Shown: positions 7,201-14,019, counted from the stretch's first letter. The stretch: DNA of 16,601 nt from JACDBD01 sp050743385 (GCA_050743385.1 JBOGFJ010000254.1:1-16601), one strand, 5' to 3'. Translations and numbers: made by a program. Notes: a model not told the origin generated them from the letters alone.

Positions 7201-7941
7201 ATGCATCCCGGTACGGCTGCTCCGGTCTCGGCGCGCACGATCGTCGTGATCGAGGACGAAGCGCCCATCGCGTCGGCCGTCGCCGCTCGGCTCCGCAGTG
7301 AGGGCTTCGCGGTCGAGATCGCCGCCGACGGGCCCGCCGGCATCGCGCTCTGCGAGCGGGTTCGCCCCGACCTGGTCGTGCTCGACCTCATGCTGCCCGG
7401 CCTCGACGGCCTCGAGGTGTGCCGGCACATCCAGCACGACCGGCCGGTACCGGTGCTGATGCTCACGGCCCGAGACAGCGAAAGCGACAAGGTGGTCGGG
7501 CTGGCCGTCGGCGCCGACGACTATCTCACGAAGCCCTTCGGCGCCCGCGAGCTCGCGGCCCGCGTGCACGCACTCCTCCGGCGCGTCGGCCGCGCCGCCA
7601 CCGATTCCGGCGCCGGGCCGTTGCGGATCGCCGACGTCGATCTCGACACCACGGCCCGGCGAGCGCGGCGCGGCGACGAGATCGTCCACCTCACTCCCAC
7701 CGAGTTCGACCTGCTCGCGCACCTCGTCACACATCGCGGACAGGTGTTCACACGCGCGCAGCTGCTCGACGAGGTGTGGGGCTACGCCGACAGCTCGGGT
7801 GCCCGCACCGTCGACTCGCACGTTCGGGCGCTTCGCCGGAAGCTCGGCGCCGAGATCGTCCGCACGGTGCACGGTGTCGGCTACGCCGCCGCCGACCCGG
7901 ATGTGGCCGCGACCGCCGATTCCGCGGGGCGAACGCCGTGA
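7201..7941 (+). CDS. OmpR/PhoB-family DNA-binding response regulator
   Basis: Phosphorylation-controlled transcription factor, 246 residues. The receiver domain (about 13-126) has the acidic pair Glu18/Asp19, phospho-acceptor Asp62 in VLDLMLPGLDG, Thr89 in LTARD and Lys111 in YLTKPF. The C-terminal winged-helix domain (about 135-235) has TPTEFDLLAHL, RAQLLDEVWGY and RTVDSHVRALRRKLG, typical of OmpR/PhoB proteins. ATG 7201 is preferred over the longer GTG 7129 because the receiver begins shortly after it and a TATCCT -10 lies 7 bases upstream. GTG 7198 is directly adjacent and cannot be excluded. The stop overlaps the kinase start as GTGA, making the two a cognate pair. The target genes are not evident, though ribB in the same operon is a candidate. 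Confidence 0.94.
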   Translation: MHPGTAAPVSARTIVVIEDEAPIASAVAARLRSEGFAVEIAADGPAGIALCERVRPDLVVLDLMLPGLDGLEVCRHIQHDRPVPVLMLTARDSESDKVVGLAVGADDYLTKPFGARELAARVHALLRRVGRAATDSGAGPLRIADVDLDTTARRARRGDEIVHLTPTEFDLLAHLVTHRGQVFTRAQLLDEVWGYADSSGARTVDSHVRALRRKLGAEIVRTVHGVGYAAADPDVAATADSAGRTP

Positions 7942-8981
7942 CCACACCCGACCCCCGCCGGCCGCTCGCCACCGTCCCGTCGATCAAGATCAAGCTCGGC
8001 GTCGTCATCTTCGCCGCGGTCGGCGTCACGGTCTTCGTGTTCTGGTCGGGGATCAAGCTCGGGCTCTGGCCGTCGGTCAGTGGGATCATCGCCGCCGCCC
8101 TCGCACTGCTGATCGTGCGCTTCCTCGCGCGCGGTATGACGTCACCGCTCCGTGAGATGTCCGAGGCGGCGGCGGCCATGGCGAAGGGCGACTACGACCG
8201 CCGGGTCACGGCGACGTCGCGCGACGAGGTGGGCGCGCTCGCGCGCGCGTTCAACAAGATGGCCGCCGAGCTCGCCGAGACCGATCGTCTTCGCCGCGAC
8301 ATCGTCGCCAACGTCTCCCACGAGCTGCGGACCCCCATCACCGCGCTCCAAGCGGTTCTCGAGAACCTCGTCGACGGCGTCGAGCCACCTGATCCCGAGA
8401 CCCTGCGCGCGATGCTCGCCCAGGTCGAGCGGCTCGGCCGGCTCGTGCGCCAGCTGCTCGACCTCTCCCGCCTGGAGTCGGGAGCCGTCCCGCTCGAGCG
8501 GGCGGCCTTCGACGTCGAGCCGGTGCTCGAGCACGCGGTGCGCGAGCAACGCCTCCACGCACCCGGTGTCGACGTGGCGATCGTGGTGGAGACACCGGGG
8601 CTCACCGCCGATGGCGACCCGGAGCGCGTGCACCAGGTCGTCGCCAACCTGCTCGAGAACGCGGTTCGCTTCACGCCTCGGGGCGGGCGGGTCGAGGTGC
8701 GGGCTCGCCACTCCAACGAGCCGCCGGGCGTGACGATCGAGGTGATCGACGAAGGGCCGGGGATCCCCGAAGACGAGCGGCGCCGGATCTTCGAGCGCTT
8801 CTACCGGGCCGACACCGCCCGCGCGTCGCGCGACGGGGGCGCCGGGCTCGGGCTCGCGATCGCACAGTGGATCGTCGACCTGCACGGGGGTGAGATCCGA
8901 CCCGAGCGCCGTCTCCCCCACGGCTGCCGGATGGTCGTGACCCTCCCCACCGAACTGACGAGCACCGGAGGACGCCCGTGA
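7938..8981 (+). CDS. Two-component sensor histidine kinase with short external loop
   Basis: Membrane histidine kinase, 347 residues, partner of the response regulator just upstream. Two membrane helices (about 20-37 and 47-65) are separated by only about 8-10 residues, so there is no sizeable periplasmic sensor domain. A HAMP domain (about 66-116) follows, then the dimerisation/phospho-acceptor helix with His128 in NVSHELRTP. The ATPase domain has the N box NLLENAVRFTP, G1 DEGPGIP, F box RIFERFYRADTAR and G2 GAGLGLAIAQWIV. The start is GTG 7938, sharing GTGA with the regulator; the open frame upstream of it overlaps the regulator and is out-of-frame shadow. The stop in turn overlaps the ribB GTG as GTGA. 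With so small a loop, it may sense within the membrane or through a partner protein. Confidence 0.93.
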   Translation: MTTPDPRRPLATVPSIKIKLGVVIFAAVGVTVFVFWSGIKLGLWPSVSGIIAAALALLIVRFLARGMTSPLREMSEAAAAMAKGDYDRRVTATSRDEVGALARAFNKMAAELAETDRLRRDIVANVSHELRTPITALQAVLENLVDGVEPPDPETLRAMLAQVERLGRLVRQLLDLSRLESGAVPLERAAFDVEPVLEHAVREQRLHAPGVDVAIVVETPGLTADGDPERVHQVVANLLENAVRFTPRGGRVEVRARHSNEPPGVTIEVIDEGPGIPEDERRRIFERFYRADTARASRDGGAGLGLAIAQWIVDLHGGEIRPERRLPHGCRMVVTLPTELTSTGGRP

Positions 8982-9625
8982 GCACTCTTGCCACCATCGA
9001 CGAAGCCCTCAAGCGCATCCGGCGTGGGGAGATGGTTCTCGTCGTCGACGACGAAGACCGTGAGAACGAGGGCGACCTCACGATGGCCGCGAGCTGGGTG
9101 ACGCCCGAGGCCGTGAACTTCATGCTGCGGTGGGCACGCGGCCTCGTGTGCATGCCTTGCCACGCGTCCCGCCTCGACGAGCTCGAGATCGGACCGATGG
9201 TCCCGCCCGCGCACGCAGGCTGCGACACCGCCTTCTCGGTGTCGGTCGACCATCGCGACGCCGGCAGCGGCATCGGCGCCGCCGACCGTGCCATCACCAT
9301 CCGCAAGATCCTCGACCCCACCAGCGCGCCCGACGAGTTCGTGCGTCCCGGTCACGTCTTCCCGCTGCGCGCCCGGCCCGGCGGCGTGCTGGAGCGCCGC
9401 GGGCACACGGAGGCTGCCGTCGACCTCGCCTGCCTCGCCGGGCTCCCGCCGGTGGCGGTGATCTGCGAGGTCCTCCAGGACGACGGCGCGCCGGCGCGCC
9501 TCCCCTTCCTGGAGTTGTTCGCGCAGGAGCACCGGGTGGCGATGATCTCGGTCGACCAGGTGGCGGAGCACCGCGTTCGTCTCGAGCGCGGTGCCGAGCC
9601 CGTCGGCGCCCCGCTGATGCTGTAG
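8978..9625 (+). CDS. ribB: 3,4-dihydroxy-2-butanone-4-phosphate synthase
   Basis: Converts ribulose 5-phosphate to 3,4-dihydroxy-2-butanone 4-phosphate plus formate, supplying the xylene-ring precursor of riboflavin. The 215-residue length matches stand-alone RibB (E. coli 217) rather than the RibBA fusion common in actinobacteria. Motifs: VDDEDRENEGDL (23-34, metal and substrate binding), NFMLRWARGLVCMP, GIGAADRAITIR (98-109), RPGHVFPLRARPGGVL (123-138) and HTEAAVDLA (143-151) with the catalytic His/Glu. The start is GTG 8978, sharing GTGA with the kinase stop, so translation is probably coupled to a two-component system. No FMN riboswitch precedes it; there is no room for one. It ends 1 base before a long palindrome. 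Confidence 0.95.
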   Translation: MSTLATIDEALKRIRRGEMVLVVDDEDRENEGDLTMAASWVTPEAVNFMLRWARGLVCMPCHASRLDELEIGPMVPPAHAGCDTAFSVSVDHRDAGSGIGAADRAITIRKILDPTSAPDEFVRPGHVFPLRARPGGVLERRGHTEAAVDLACLAGLPPVAVICEVLQDDGAPARLPFLELFAQEHRVAMISVDQVAEHRVRLERGAEPVGAPLML

Positions 9626-9698
9626 CCGCTGCACCCCGAGACTCGAGGCCGCGGGGTCCGGATTCCGGACCCGTGGGCCTCGAGTCTGCGGTCAGCGG
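9626..9698. terminator. 73-base palindrome at a convergent gene junction, probable bidirectional terminator
   Basis: Nested arms pair almost end to end: CCGCTG (9626-9631) with CAGCGG (9693-9698), AGACTCGAGGCC (9639-9650) with GGCCTCGAGTCT (9676-9687), and GGGTCCGGA (9654-9662) with TCCGGACCC (9664-9672). The hairpin starts right after the ribB stop and its far arm includes the stop codon of the convergent gene. There is no T-run on either side, so it would be a U-less hairpin terminator or transcript-end stabiliser serving both genes. Confidence 0.75.
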
Positions 9699-9949
9699 CC
9701 GGGGTCCTCCCCGATCTCGCGCAGGGCATCGCCGACGGCGGCGCGCAGGCGGCGTGCCGTCTCGGGCCCGAGGTGCGCCACGATGCCGTAGCCGGCCCGG
9801 CCCGACTCCTCGACGGTCAGCACCACCCGCAGCTCACCGGCGCCGCAGGCATCGCAGTCGTCCGACAGGGCTACCGCCCAGGAGACGGGCGGGCGCTCGT
9901 CGTCGTCGGCGGGATGGTCGTCGAGGGCGTCGTCGATGGAGCGTCGCAT
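9692..9949 (-). CDS. Small conserved-looking protein with a CxxC motif
   Basis: An 85-residue protein I do not recognise. The N-terminal 20 residues are rich in Asp and Arg. The middle carries DDCDACGAGELRVVLTV, with two Cys spaced CxxC that could bind a metal or form a disulphide. The C-terminal part (GYGIVAHLGPETARRLRAAV and after) looks like a strand followed by an amphipathic helix. Codon use is strongly GC-biased like its neighbours. ATG 9949 follows TAGGGT (9961-9956) by 6 bases; that sequence could serve as a leaderless -10 or, as AGGGT, as a ribosome site. The gene converges on ribB across the palindrome and reads in the same direction as the DUF1918 gene. The single CxxC is too little for a classic zinc finger. 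Confidence 0.65.
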   Translation of the reverse strand: MRRSIDDALDDHPADDDERPPVSWAVALSDDCDACGAGELRVVLTVEESGRAGYGIVAHLGPETARRLRAAVGDALREIGEDPGR

Positions 9950-9979
9950 CGCAGCACCCTAGGCACCGTGGGCCGCTCG

Positions 9980-9996
9980 AGCTGCTCTGAGCAGCT
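9980..9996. repeat. 17-base perfect palindrome upstream of the CxxC protein gene
   Basis: AGCTGCTC-T-GAGCAGCT is an 8-base perfect inverted repeat around one central base. It covers the place where the -35 of the CxxC gene promoter would lie (about 9979-9984, given the TAGGGT -10 at 9961-9956), so an operator is plausible. A hairpin ending upstream transcription from the DUF1918 gene is the alternative. Confidence 0.45.
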
Positions 9997-10014
9997 TCAG
10001 CGACCGACGTGGGC

Positions 10015-10051
10015 GCTCGGGGCTGGGTGCCCGTCGATCAGCTCCCCGAGC
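10015..10051 (-). terminator. Hairpin over the DUF1918 stop codon
   Basis: GCTCGGGG (10015-10022) pairs perfectly with CCCCGAGC (10044-10051). The 21-base loop contains the DUF1918 gene stop codon and a smaller GGGTGCCC self-complement. No T-run follows on the minus strand. A transcription end is likely but not certain. Confidence 0.4.
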
Positions 10052-10232
10052 TCGTGCTCTCCACCCGGGCGTCGCTCTGGGGAAAGTAGGTCGTCTCGTG
10101 GCCGTCGTCCCAGCGCACCCGGTAGTGCTCGCTCCCGGTGTCGGTCACGACCTCGACGATCTCCCCCTCCCGGCGCGGCTGTCCGACGTGCGCGCTCTCG
10201 ATGATGATCCGGTCACCGCGGTTGGCGTGCAC
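10038..10232 (-). CDS. DUF1918 domain protein
   Basis: A 64-residue protein matching the actinobacterial DUF1918 family, which is usually about 60-70 residues: HANRGDRIIIESAHVGQPRR, then EGEIVEVV and YRVRWDDGHETTYFPQSDA. The fold is expected to be a small SH3-like beta barrel; no function is established that I know of. The start is GTG 10232, fixed by the strong AGGAGGT ribosome site 7-8 bases upstream. The longer upstream open frame is a shadow of the lysoplasmalogenase-like gene. It has its own promoter and a candidate terminator, so it is probably a single-gene unit. The abundant ribosome-site match suggests it is well expressed. Confidence 0.85.
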   Translation of the reverse strand: MHANRGDRIIIESAHVGQPRREGEIVEVVTDTGSEHYRVRWDDGHETTYFPQSDARVESTSSGS

Positions 10233-10271
10233 GGCGCAGACCTCCTCTCTTTCGGAGCCTGCCCTCGCCCC

Positions 10272-10300
10272 TTGATACCCATCCGACGGGAACCCGACAA
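10272..10300 (-). promoter_or_regulatory. Promoter of the DUF1918 gene
   Basis: On the minus strand, TTGTCG (10300-10295) and TATCAA (10277-10272) are separated by exactly 17 bases; each matches four of six consensus positions. Transcription would start near 10265, giving a leader of about 32 bases that contains AGGAGGT before the GTG. Confidence 0.55.
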
Positions 10301-10303
10301 CCC

Positions 10304-10945
10304 CTACGCGAGCAGCGACAACACCAGCCCGCTCTGGCCCAGGTGGTACGTGACCATGACCGCGACCCGGAGCCCGCGTGTGGAGGGCCGTACGAACCGG
10401 GTCTCGGCGATCAGCGCGTCCGACCCGAAGAAGAGGATCGCGCCGGCCACGGCCCAGGCGTTCACGCTCGCGAGCGCGCTCGTGACCATGGCGGAGATCA
10501 CCACCATGTAGGCGACCACCGGAGCGAGCAACCCGCGGTTGGCGCCGGTCGTCATCGCCGCGAGGATCCGGATCGCGAGCCCGGCTGCGACCGCGGCAAC
10601 CGGGATCGCGGCGAGCGCGAGCGCCCCGACGGAACCGCCGTGCAGGTTCAGCCCGACCACGTAGGCCACGTGGGCGAGGAGGAAGGCCGCCAGACCGGGT
10701 ACGAACCGGTCGGCCGGCAGCATCAGGAAGACGTCGCCTGCGAGCGAGAGCACGAGCGCGGCCACGAACCACGCCCGCACGTCGCCCTGCGCCGGGTCGA
10801 GCGTCAGCGCGACTCCGATGAGCAGGACGAGTGCGCCCGGCTTGCAGACGTACTCGAGCCGCTCGACACCCCGGCCCACCGCCACCCAGTCGGCCGCCGC
10901 GACCACGCCCGCGGCGACGAGCAGCACCGTCGCCGTGGTCGTCAC
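10304..10945 (-). CDS. YhhN family membrane protein, lysoplasmalogenase-like
   Basis: A 213-residue integral membrane protein with about eight hydrophobic segments and almost no soluble domain. It shows the YhhN/TMEM86 pattern: CKPGALVLLI (34-43), SLAGDVFLML (67-76) with conserved Asp71, LLAHVAYVVG (89-98), FFGSDALIAETRF (172-184) with conserved Asp176, and a C-terminal YHLGQ (200-204). Animal members hydrolyse the vinyl-ether bond of lysoplasmalogens; the bacterial role is less sure, so I give the family name only. The start is GTG 10945. No Shine-Dalgarno precedes it, but TAGACA lies 7 bases upstream, suggesting a leaderless transcript. It diverges from the YihY gene across 89 bases. Confidence 0.86.
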   Translation of the reverse strand: MTTTATVLLVAAGVVAAADWVAVGRGVERLEYVCKPGALVLLIGVALTLDPAQGDVRAWFVAALVLSLAGDVFLMLPADRFVPGLAAFLLAHVAYVVGLNLHGGSVGALALAAIPVAAVAAGLAIRILAAMTTGANRGLLAPVVAYMVVISAMVTSALASVNAWAVAGAILFFGSDALIAETRFVRPSTRGLRVAVMVTYHLGQSGLVLSLLA

Positions 10946-10997
10946 GGCAGACTGTCTAGTCGCGGCCGCGCCACGACCCGCCGGCCGCGCCGGGCTC

Positions 10998-11026
10998 GTG
11001 ACAACGGGCTCCGCGCGGGGTACGAA
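10998..11026 (+). promoter_or_regulatory. Promoter of the yihY-like gene
   Basis: GTGACA (10998-11003, five of six matches to TTGACA), a 17-base spacer, then TACGAA (11021-11026). The ATG at 11035 follows after 8 bases, so the transcript may be leaderless, although GAGGG just before the ATG could also act as a ribosome site. This lies in the 89-base divergent gap. Confidence 0.45.
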
Positions 11027-11034
11027 GAGGGCAC

Positions 11035-11937
11035 ATGGATCTCGACGTGATGGCCCGCCTGGAGCGGCAGGGTGAGCGGTGGCGCTGGTTGGGGTTCGTG
11101 CTGGCGGTGCACCACCGTGCGAGCGAGCTGCACGGCAGCCAGATGGCGTCGGCGATCACCTTGACCGCCTTCATCACGCTGTTCCCGCTCCTGCTCGTCG
11201 CCATCGCCGTCATCGGGTTCGTGTCGGCCTCGGACAACGACGTGGCCGCTCGCATCGTCGAGAACCTCGGGCTTACGGGGCGCGCGGCCGAGACGGTGAC
11301 CGACGCGATCGCGACCGCGGAGAAGAGCCGTCGCCTCGCGAGCGTGATCGGTGTCGTCGGCCTGCTGTGGACGGGTCTGGGCTTCGCGGGCGCGCTCGCC
11401 TACGCGTACAACACCGCCTGGCAGGTGAAGGGGCGGGGCATCCGCGACCGCGCGTACGCCCTCGGCTGGTTCGTCGGTCTCGGCGTGCTGGCGGCAGCGA
11501 CGTTCGCGACGACCTCGGCGATCGAGTGGCTGGGGGCGGCGGTGGCGCCGCTGCTGTTGCTGGCGGGCATCGCGATCAACGTGGCGCTGTTCCTGTGGAC
11601 GTCGTGGATCCTGCCCAACCGCAAGGTCGGGATCCGCCCCCTCCTTCCCGCCGCGATCGTCGGCGGCGTGGTCTTCGAGGCGCTCAAGGTGATCGGTACC
11701 CTCGTCGTCCCCCGCCTCGTCGCCGACTCCTCCGCCCTCTACGGCACCATCGGCGTGGTGTTCGCGACGCTCGCATGGCTCCTGATCCTCGGCCGTCTGG
11801 TCGTGTACGTCGCCACGATCGAGGTCGTCAGCTGGGAGGCGCAGCGCGGCACCCAGCGGACGGTCATCGAGCTCCCCGCGCTCCCCGACAGCCATCCCGT
11901 CGCCAGTACCCGCTCCGGAGGCCGCGAGGAGGCGTAG
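11035..11937 (+). CDS. YihY/BrkB (UPF0761) family inner-membrane protein
   Basis: A 300-residue membrane protein with about six helices. Family landmarks: SQMASAITLTAFITLFPLLL near residues 35-55, a central GLLWTGLGFAGALAYAYNTA (about 103-122), WQVKGRGIRDR, and the C-terminal ADSSALYGTIGVVFATLAWL (about 222-241), LILGRLVVYVATIEV. These match YihY, a family once named as ribonuclease BN or virulence factor BrkB; both of those names are unreliable as function. No catalytic site is visible. The charged C-terminal tail (about 265-300) is cytoplasmic by inference. It heads a run of plus-strand genes to 14019; the next gene starts 57 bases on and may have its own promoter. Confidence 0.9.
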   Translation: MDLDVMARLERQGERWRWLGFVLAVHHRASELHGSQMASAITLTAFITLFPLLLVAIAVIGFVSASDNDVAARIVENLGLTGRAAETVTDAIATAEKSRRLASVIGVVGLLWTGLGFAGALAYAYNTAWQVKGRGIRDRAYALGWFVGLGVLAAATFATTSAIEWLGAAVAPLLLLAGIAINVALFLWTSWILPNRKVGIRPLLPAAIVGGVVFEALKVIGTLVVPRLVADSSALYGTIGVVFATLAWLLILGRLVVYVATIEVVSWEAQRGTQRTVIELPALPDSHPVASTRSGGREEA

Positions 11938-11965
11938 GGCGGGACGCATCGGCGCGTTCCTGAGT

Positions 11966-11995
11966 GTGACCGGGCCTCGGAGGAGAGCCTACGGT
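11966..11995 (+). promoter_or_regulatory. Possible internal promoter before the three-helix membrane protein
   Basis: GTGACC (11966-11971, four of six matches to TTGACA), an 18-base spacer, then TACGGT (11990-11995). GTG 12004 would follow 8 bases after the -10, fitting a leaderless start. This competes with the alternative of TTG 11995 translated from GGAGGAG at 11979-11985. Confidence 0.35.
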
Positions 11996-12408
11996 TGCGG
12001 GCGGTGACTTCCGCTCCGTCGCTCCCCGCCAGCCAGGCGCCCCCGACCAGGTCGGCCGCCGAGCAGCGCGTGCGCCGGTTGCTCCGGCTGCCCGACGACG
12101 GCCCTCGCGTCAGCATCCTCGAAGCCCAGAGCGCGTTCGGCCGGTCCATCGCCATCTCCGCGACCCGCTGCTTGATCACGTACGTGGCGCTGCCGGTGCT
12201 CGGGCCCCTCGTCGACCTCTCGGGCGCCGTCGGCCCGGTGCTCGGCCTCCTGCTCGGCCTGGTCTCGATGGTCGCGATCGTGGTCGCCGCCCGCCGCCTG
12301 TTCGCGGCCGACCATCGGTGGCGCTGGGGTTACCTGGTGATCGGCAGCGGCATCTTCGTGCTCCTGATCGTGCAGGGCGTCGTCGACGTCGTCGCGCTGC
12401 TGAGCTGA
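11995..12408 (+). CDS. Unrecognised three-helix membrane protein
   Basis: A 137-residue protein I do not recognise. About 60 soluble residues rich in Arg, Ser and Pro (including RRLLRLPDDGPRVSILEAQ) precede three hydrophobic segments: ITYVALPVLGPLVDL (about 61-75), VLGLLLGLVSMVAIVVA (about 82-98), and YLVIGSGIFVLLIVQGVVDV (about 113-132). Start: TTG 11995 lies 9 bases after AGGAG (11981-11985), a good ribosome site; GTG 12004 fits a leaderless model and would remove three residues. The stop lies one base before the ybaN-like ATG, so the two are almost certainly translated from one mRNA and may act together in the membrane. Confidence 0.75.
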   Translation: MRAVTSAPSLPASQAPPTRSAAEQRVRRLLRLPDDGPRVSILEAQSAFGRSIAISATRCLITYVALPVLGPLVDLSGAVGPVLGLLLGLVSMVAIVVAARRLFAADHRWRWGYLVIGSGIFVLLIVQGVVDVVALLS

Positions 12409-12409
12409 C

Positions 12410-12880
12410 ATGAACGACGCTCCCGGCACGAGCTCGACCGGGCATCCCGGGGGCCGCCTCCGGCGCTCGTTGTGGTTCGCTGTCGGGTGGGTGGCGGTCG
12501 CGATCGGCTCGATCGGGATCGTGGTTCCTGTGCTCCCGACGACGGTGTTCTTCATCATCGCGGCGGCGTGCTTCGCTCGATCGAGCCCGCGGTTCGAGCG
12601 CTGGGTGCTGGAGTTGCCGAAGGTGGGCCCGCTCGTACGCGACTACCGGGCCGGGCTCGGCATGCCGCGGCGGGCAAAGGTGTGGGCGATCACGGTCATG
12701 GTGATCTTCGCCGGCGCCAGTGCCCTGCTGACCATCGATCACCTCGTCGTCGGGGCCGCCATCGCCGCGCTCGTGCTCATCGGGGTCTGGTTCATCTTGC
12801 TGCGCGTTCCTACCCGGGAGCGGGTGCTGGCGGCGCGAGCCGAGTCCTCACGGTCGGCGGCGCCCGCGGCTCGCCCGTAG
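12410..12880 (+). CDS. YbaN family (DUF454) membrane protein
   Basis: A 156-residue inner-membrane protein. The DUF454 signature is clear: GSIGIVVPVLPTTVFFIIAA (about 33-52), then ACFARSSPRFERWVLE (about 53-68), a conserved Pro/Thr-rich turn followed by Cys-Phe-x-Arg-Ser-Ser-Pro. Membrane segments lie near residues 22-42, 44-54, 89-106 and 109-130. The tail is Arg/Ala-rich and probably cytoplasmic. The molecular function of this family is not known to me. It starts one base after the preceding gene and ends 3 bases before the mmcQ/yjbR-like gene, inside a compact operon. Confidence 0.88.
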   Translation: MNDAPGTSSTGHPGGRLRRSLWFAVGWVAVAIGSIGIVVPVLPTTVFFIIAAACFARSSPRFERWVLELPKVGPLVRDYRAGLGMPRRAKVWAITVMVIFAGASALLTIDHLVVGAAIAALVLIGVWFILLRVPTRERVLAARAESSRSAAPAARP

Positions 12881-12883
12881 CGC

Positions 12884-13252
12884 GTGGCGCGCGACCCACT
12901 CCCGAGGCTCCGGCGCCTCTGTCTCGCCCTCCCCGAGACGACCGAACGGCTCAGCCACGGGGAGCCGACCTGGTTCGTGCGGGGCAAGCAGACCTTCGTG
13001 ATGTACGCGAATCACCACCACGACGACCGGCTCGGGTTCTGGTGCGCCGCGCCCGACGGCGCCCAGCGAGCGATGGTGGCGTCGGAACCCGATCGGTTCT
13101 TCAGACCGCCCTACGTCGGGCACCGGGGTTGGCTCGGCGTGTACCTCGACGTGGCGGTCGACTGGGAGGAGCTCGGCGACATCCTCGAGGACGCCTACCG
13201 GATGATCGCGCCCAAGAAGCTCGTGGCACAGCTCGACGGCGAAGAGAAGTAG
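12884..13252 (+). CDS. MmcQ/YjbR family protein
   Basis: A 122-residue soluble protein matching the MmcQ/YjbR family: RLRRLCLALPETTERLSHGE at the N-terminus, PTWFVRGKQTFVMY, LGFWCAAPDGAQ, EPDRFFRPPYVGHRGWLGVY in the middle, and the terminal helix LEDAYRMIAPKKLVAQL. The family has a double-wing fold and is often labelled DNA-binding, on structural similarity more than on biochemistry. The start is GTG 12884, 3 bases after the upstream stop; an ATG is not available near the family start. It is followed after 11 bases by the MDMPI-like gene. Confidence 0.9.
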   Translation: MARDPLPRLRRLCLALPETTERLSHGEPTWFVRGKQTFVMYANHHHDDRLGFWCAAPDGAQRAMVASEPDRFFRPPYVGHRGWLGVYLDVAVDWEELGDILEDAYRMIAPKKLVAQLDGEEK

Positions 13253-13263
13253 ATCGGCCGCGC

Positions 13264-14019
13264 GTGGACGCGATCGTCACTGCCCTCGCCGAGCAGCACG
13301 CCGAGCTCGGCGGCCTGCTCGCAGACATGGACGAGGACGACTGGCAACGCCCGTCGCCCTGCGAGGGCTGGACCGTCGCAGACGTCGTGCTCCATCTCGC
13401 CCAGAGCGACGAGCTGGCGCTCGCGAGCGCCCGCGGGCGCTTCGCCGAGACCATCGAGGAGCTCGCCTCGGGCCTGGGGACCGCGAGCGACGTCGACGAC
13501 GGCGCGGATCTCCTGGTCGCCCGGGAGCGGGGCCGACCCGGGTCAGTGGTACACCACCGCTGGCAGACCAAGGCCGACGAGCTCCGGCGCGTCCTGGCGG
13601 GCTGCGACCCGCGCCGGCGTTTGGTCTGGGTGGCGGGCGAGCTCTCGGCGCGGACGCTCGCCACCACCCGCCTGGCGGAGACATGGATCCACACCGGCGA
13701 CGTGGGCGAGGCGCTCGGACGCGTTCCCCCACCAACCGACCGGCTCCGACACGTCGCCCGGCTGGCCTGGCGCACGCTGCCGTACGCGTTCGCGCGCGCC
13801 GGTCGTGAGCTCACGGGCCCCGTCGCCTTCGTGCTGCGAGGGCCGAGCGGCGCAAAGTGGGAATTCGTCCCGGAGGACGACCCGTTGACGTTCATGCGCG
13901 GCGACGGCACCGAGCTGTGCCTCGTCGCGGCGCGGCGCGTCGACCCCCGAGAGACCGCGCTCCGCGGTGAAGGGCCCGACGTCGAAGCCGTGCTCGACCT
14001 CGTGCGCACCTACGCCTGA
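13264..14019 (+). CDS. Maleylpyruvate isomerase-like / TIGR03084-type metal-binding protein
   Basis: A 251-residue protein of the DinB-like MDMPI superfamily. The N-terminal four-helix bundle carries the expected metal triad: His44 in VLHLAQSDE, then Glu139 and His143 in LAETWIHTGD. The C-terminal part (about 165-250: GPVAFVLRGPSGAKWEFVPE and after) is the small alpha/beta domain often joined to it. The layout fits actinobacterial TIGR03084-type proteins; mycothiol-dependent transfer chemistry is known for some relatives, but the reaction here cannot be read. The start GTG 13264 begins a few residues before the first helix; the long open frame upstream is a shadow across the preceding genes. 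It is the last gene of this run. The following 88 bases before pdxH hold no convincing terminator or gene. Confidence 0.82.
   Translation: MDAIVTALAEQHAELGGLLADMDEDDWQRPSPCEGWTVADVVLHLAQSDELALASARGRFAETIEELASGLGTASDVDDGADLLVARERGRPGSVVHHRWQTKADELRRVLAGCDPRRRLVWVAGELSARTLATTRLAETWIHTGDVGEALGRVPPPTDRLRHVARLAWRTLPYAFARAGRELTGPVAFVLRGPSGAKWEFVPEDDPLTFMRGDGTELCLVAARRVDPRETALRGEGPDVEAVLDLVRTYA

Noticed and set aside
7419..7937. Open frame joined in phase to the N-terminus of the histidine kinase
   Set aside because: It overlaps the DNA-binding part of the response regulator in another frame and is Arg/His-rich; the kinase start is GTG 7938 at the GTGA overlap.
8930..8980. FMN riboswitch before ribB
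   Set aside because: ribB overlaps the kinase gene, and none of the conserved FMN aptamer segments is present.
10942..11949. 335-residue open frame on the minus strand opposite the YihY gene
   Set aside because: Asp/Arg/Gln-rich without any domain, antisense to a clear membrane protein; a codon-bias shadow.
12472..13263. Long frame in phase with the MDMPI-like gene, across YbaN and YjbR
   Set aside because: No domain is present before GTG 13264, and two well-supported genes occupy this stretch in other frames.
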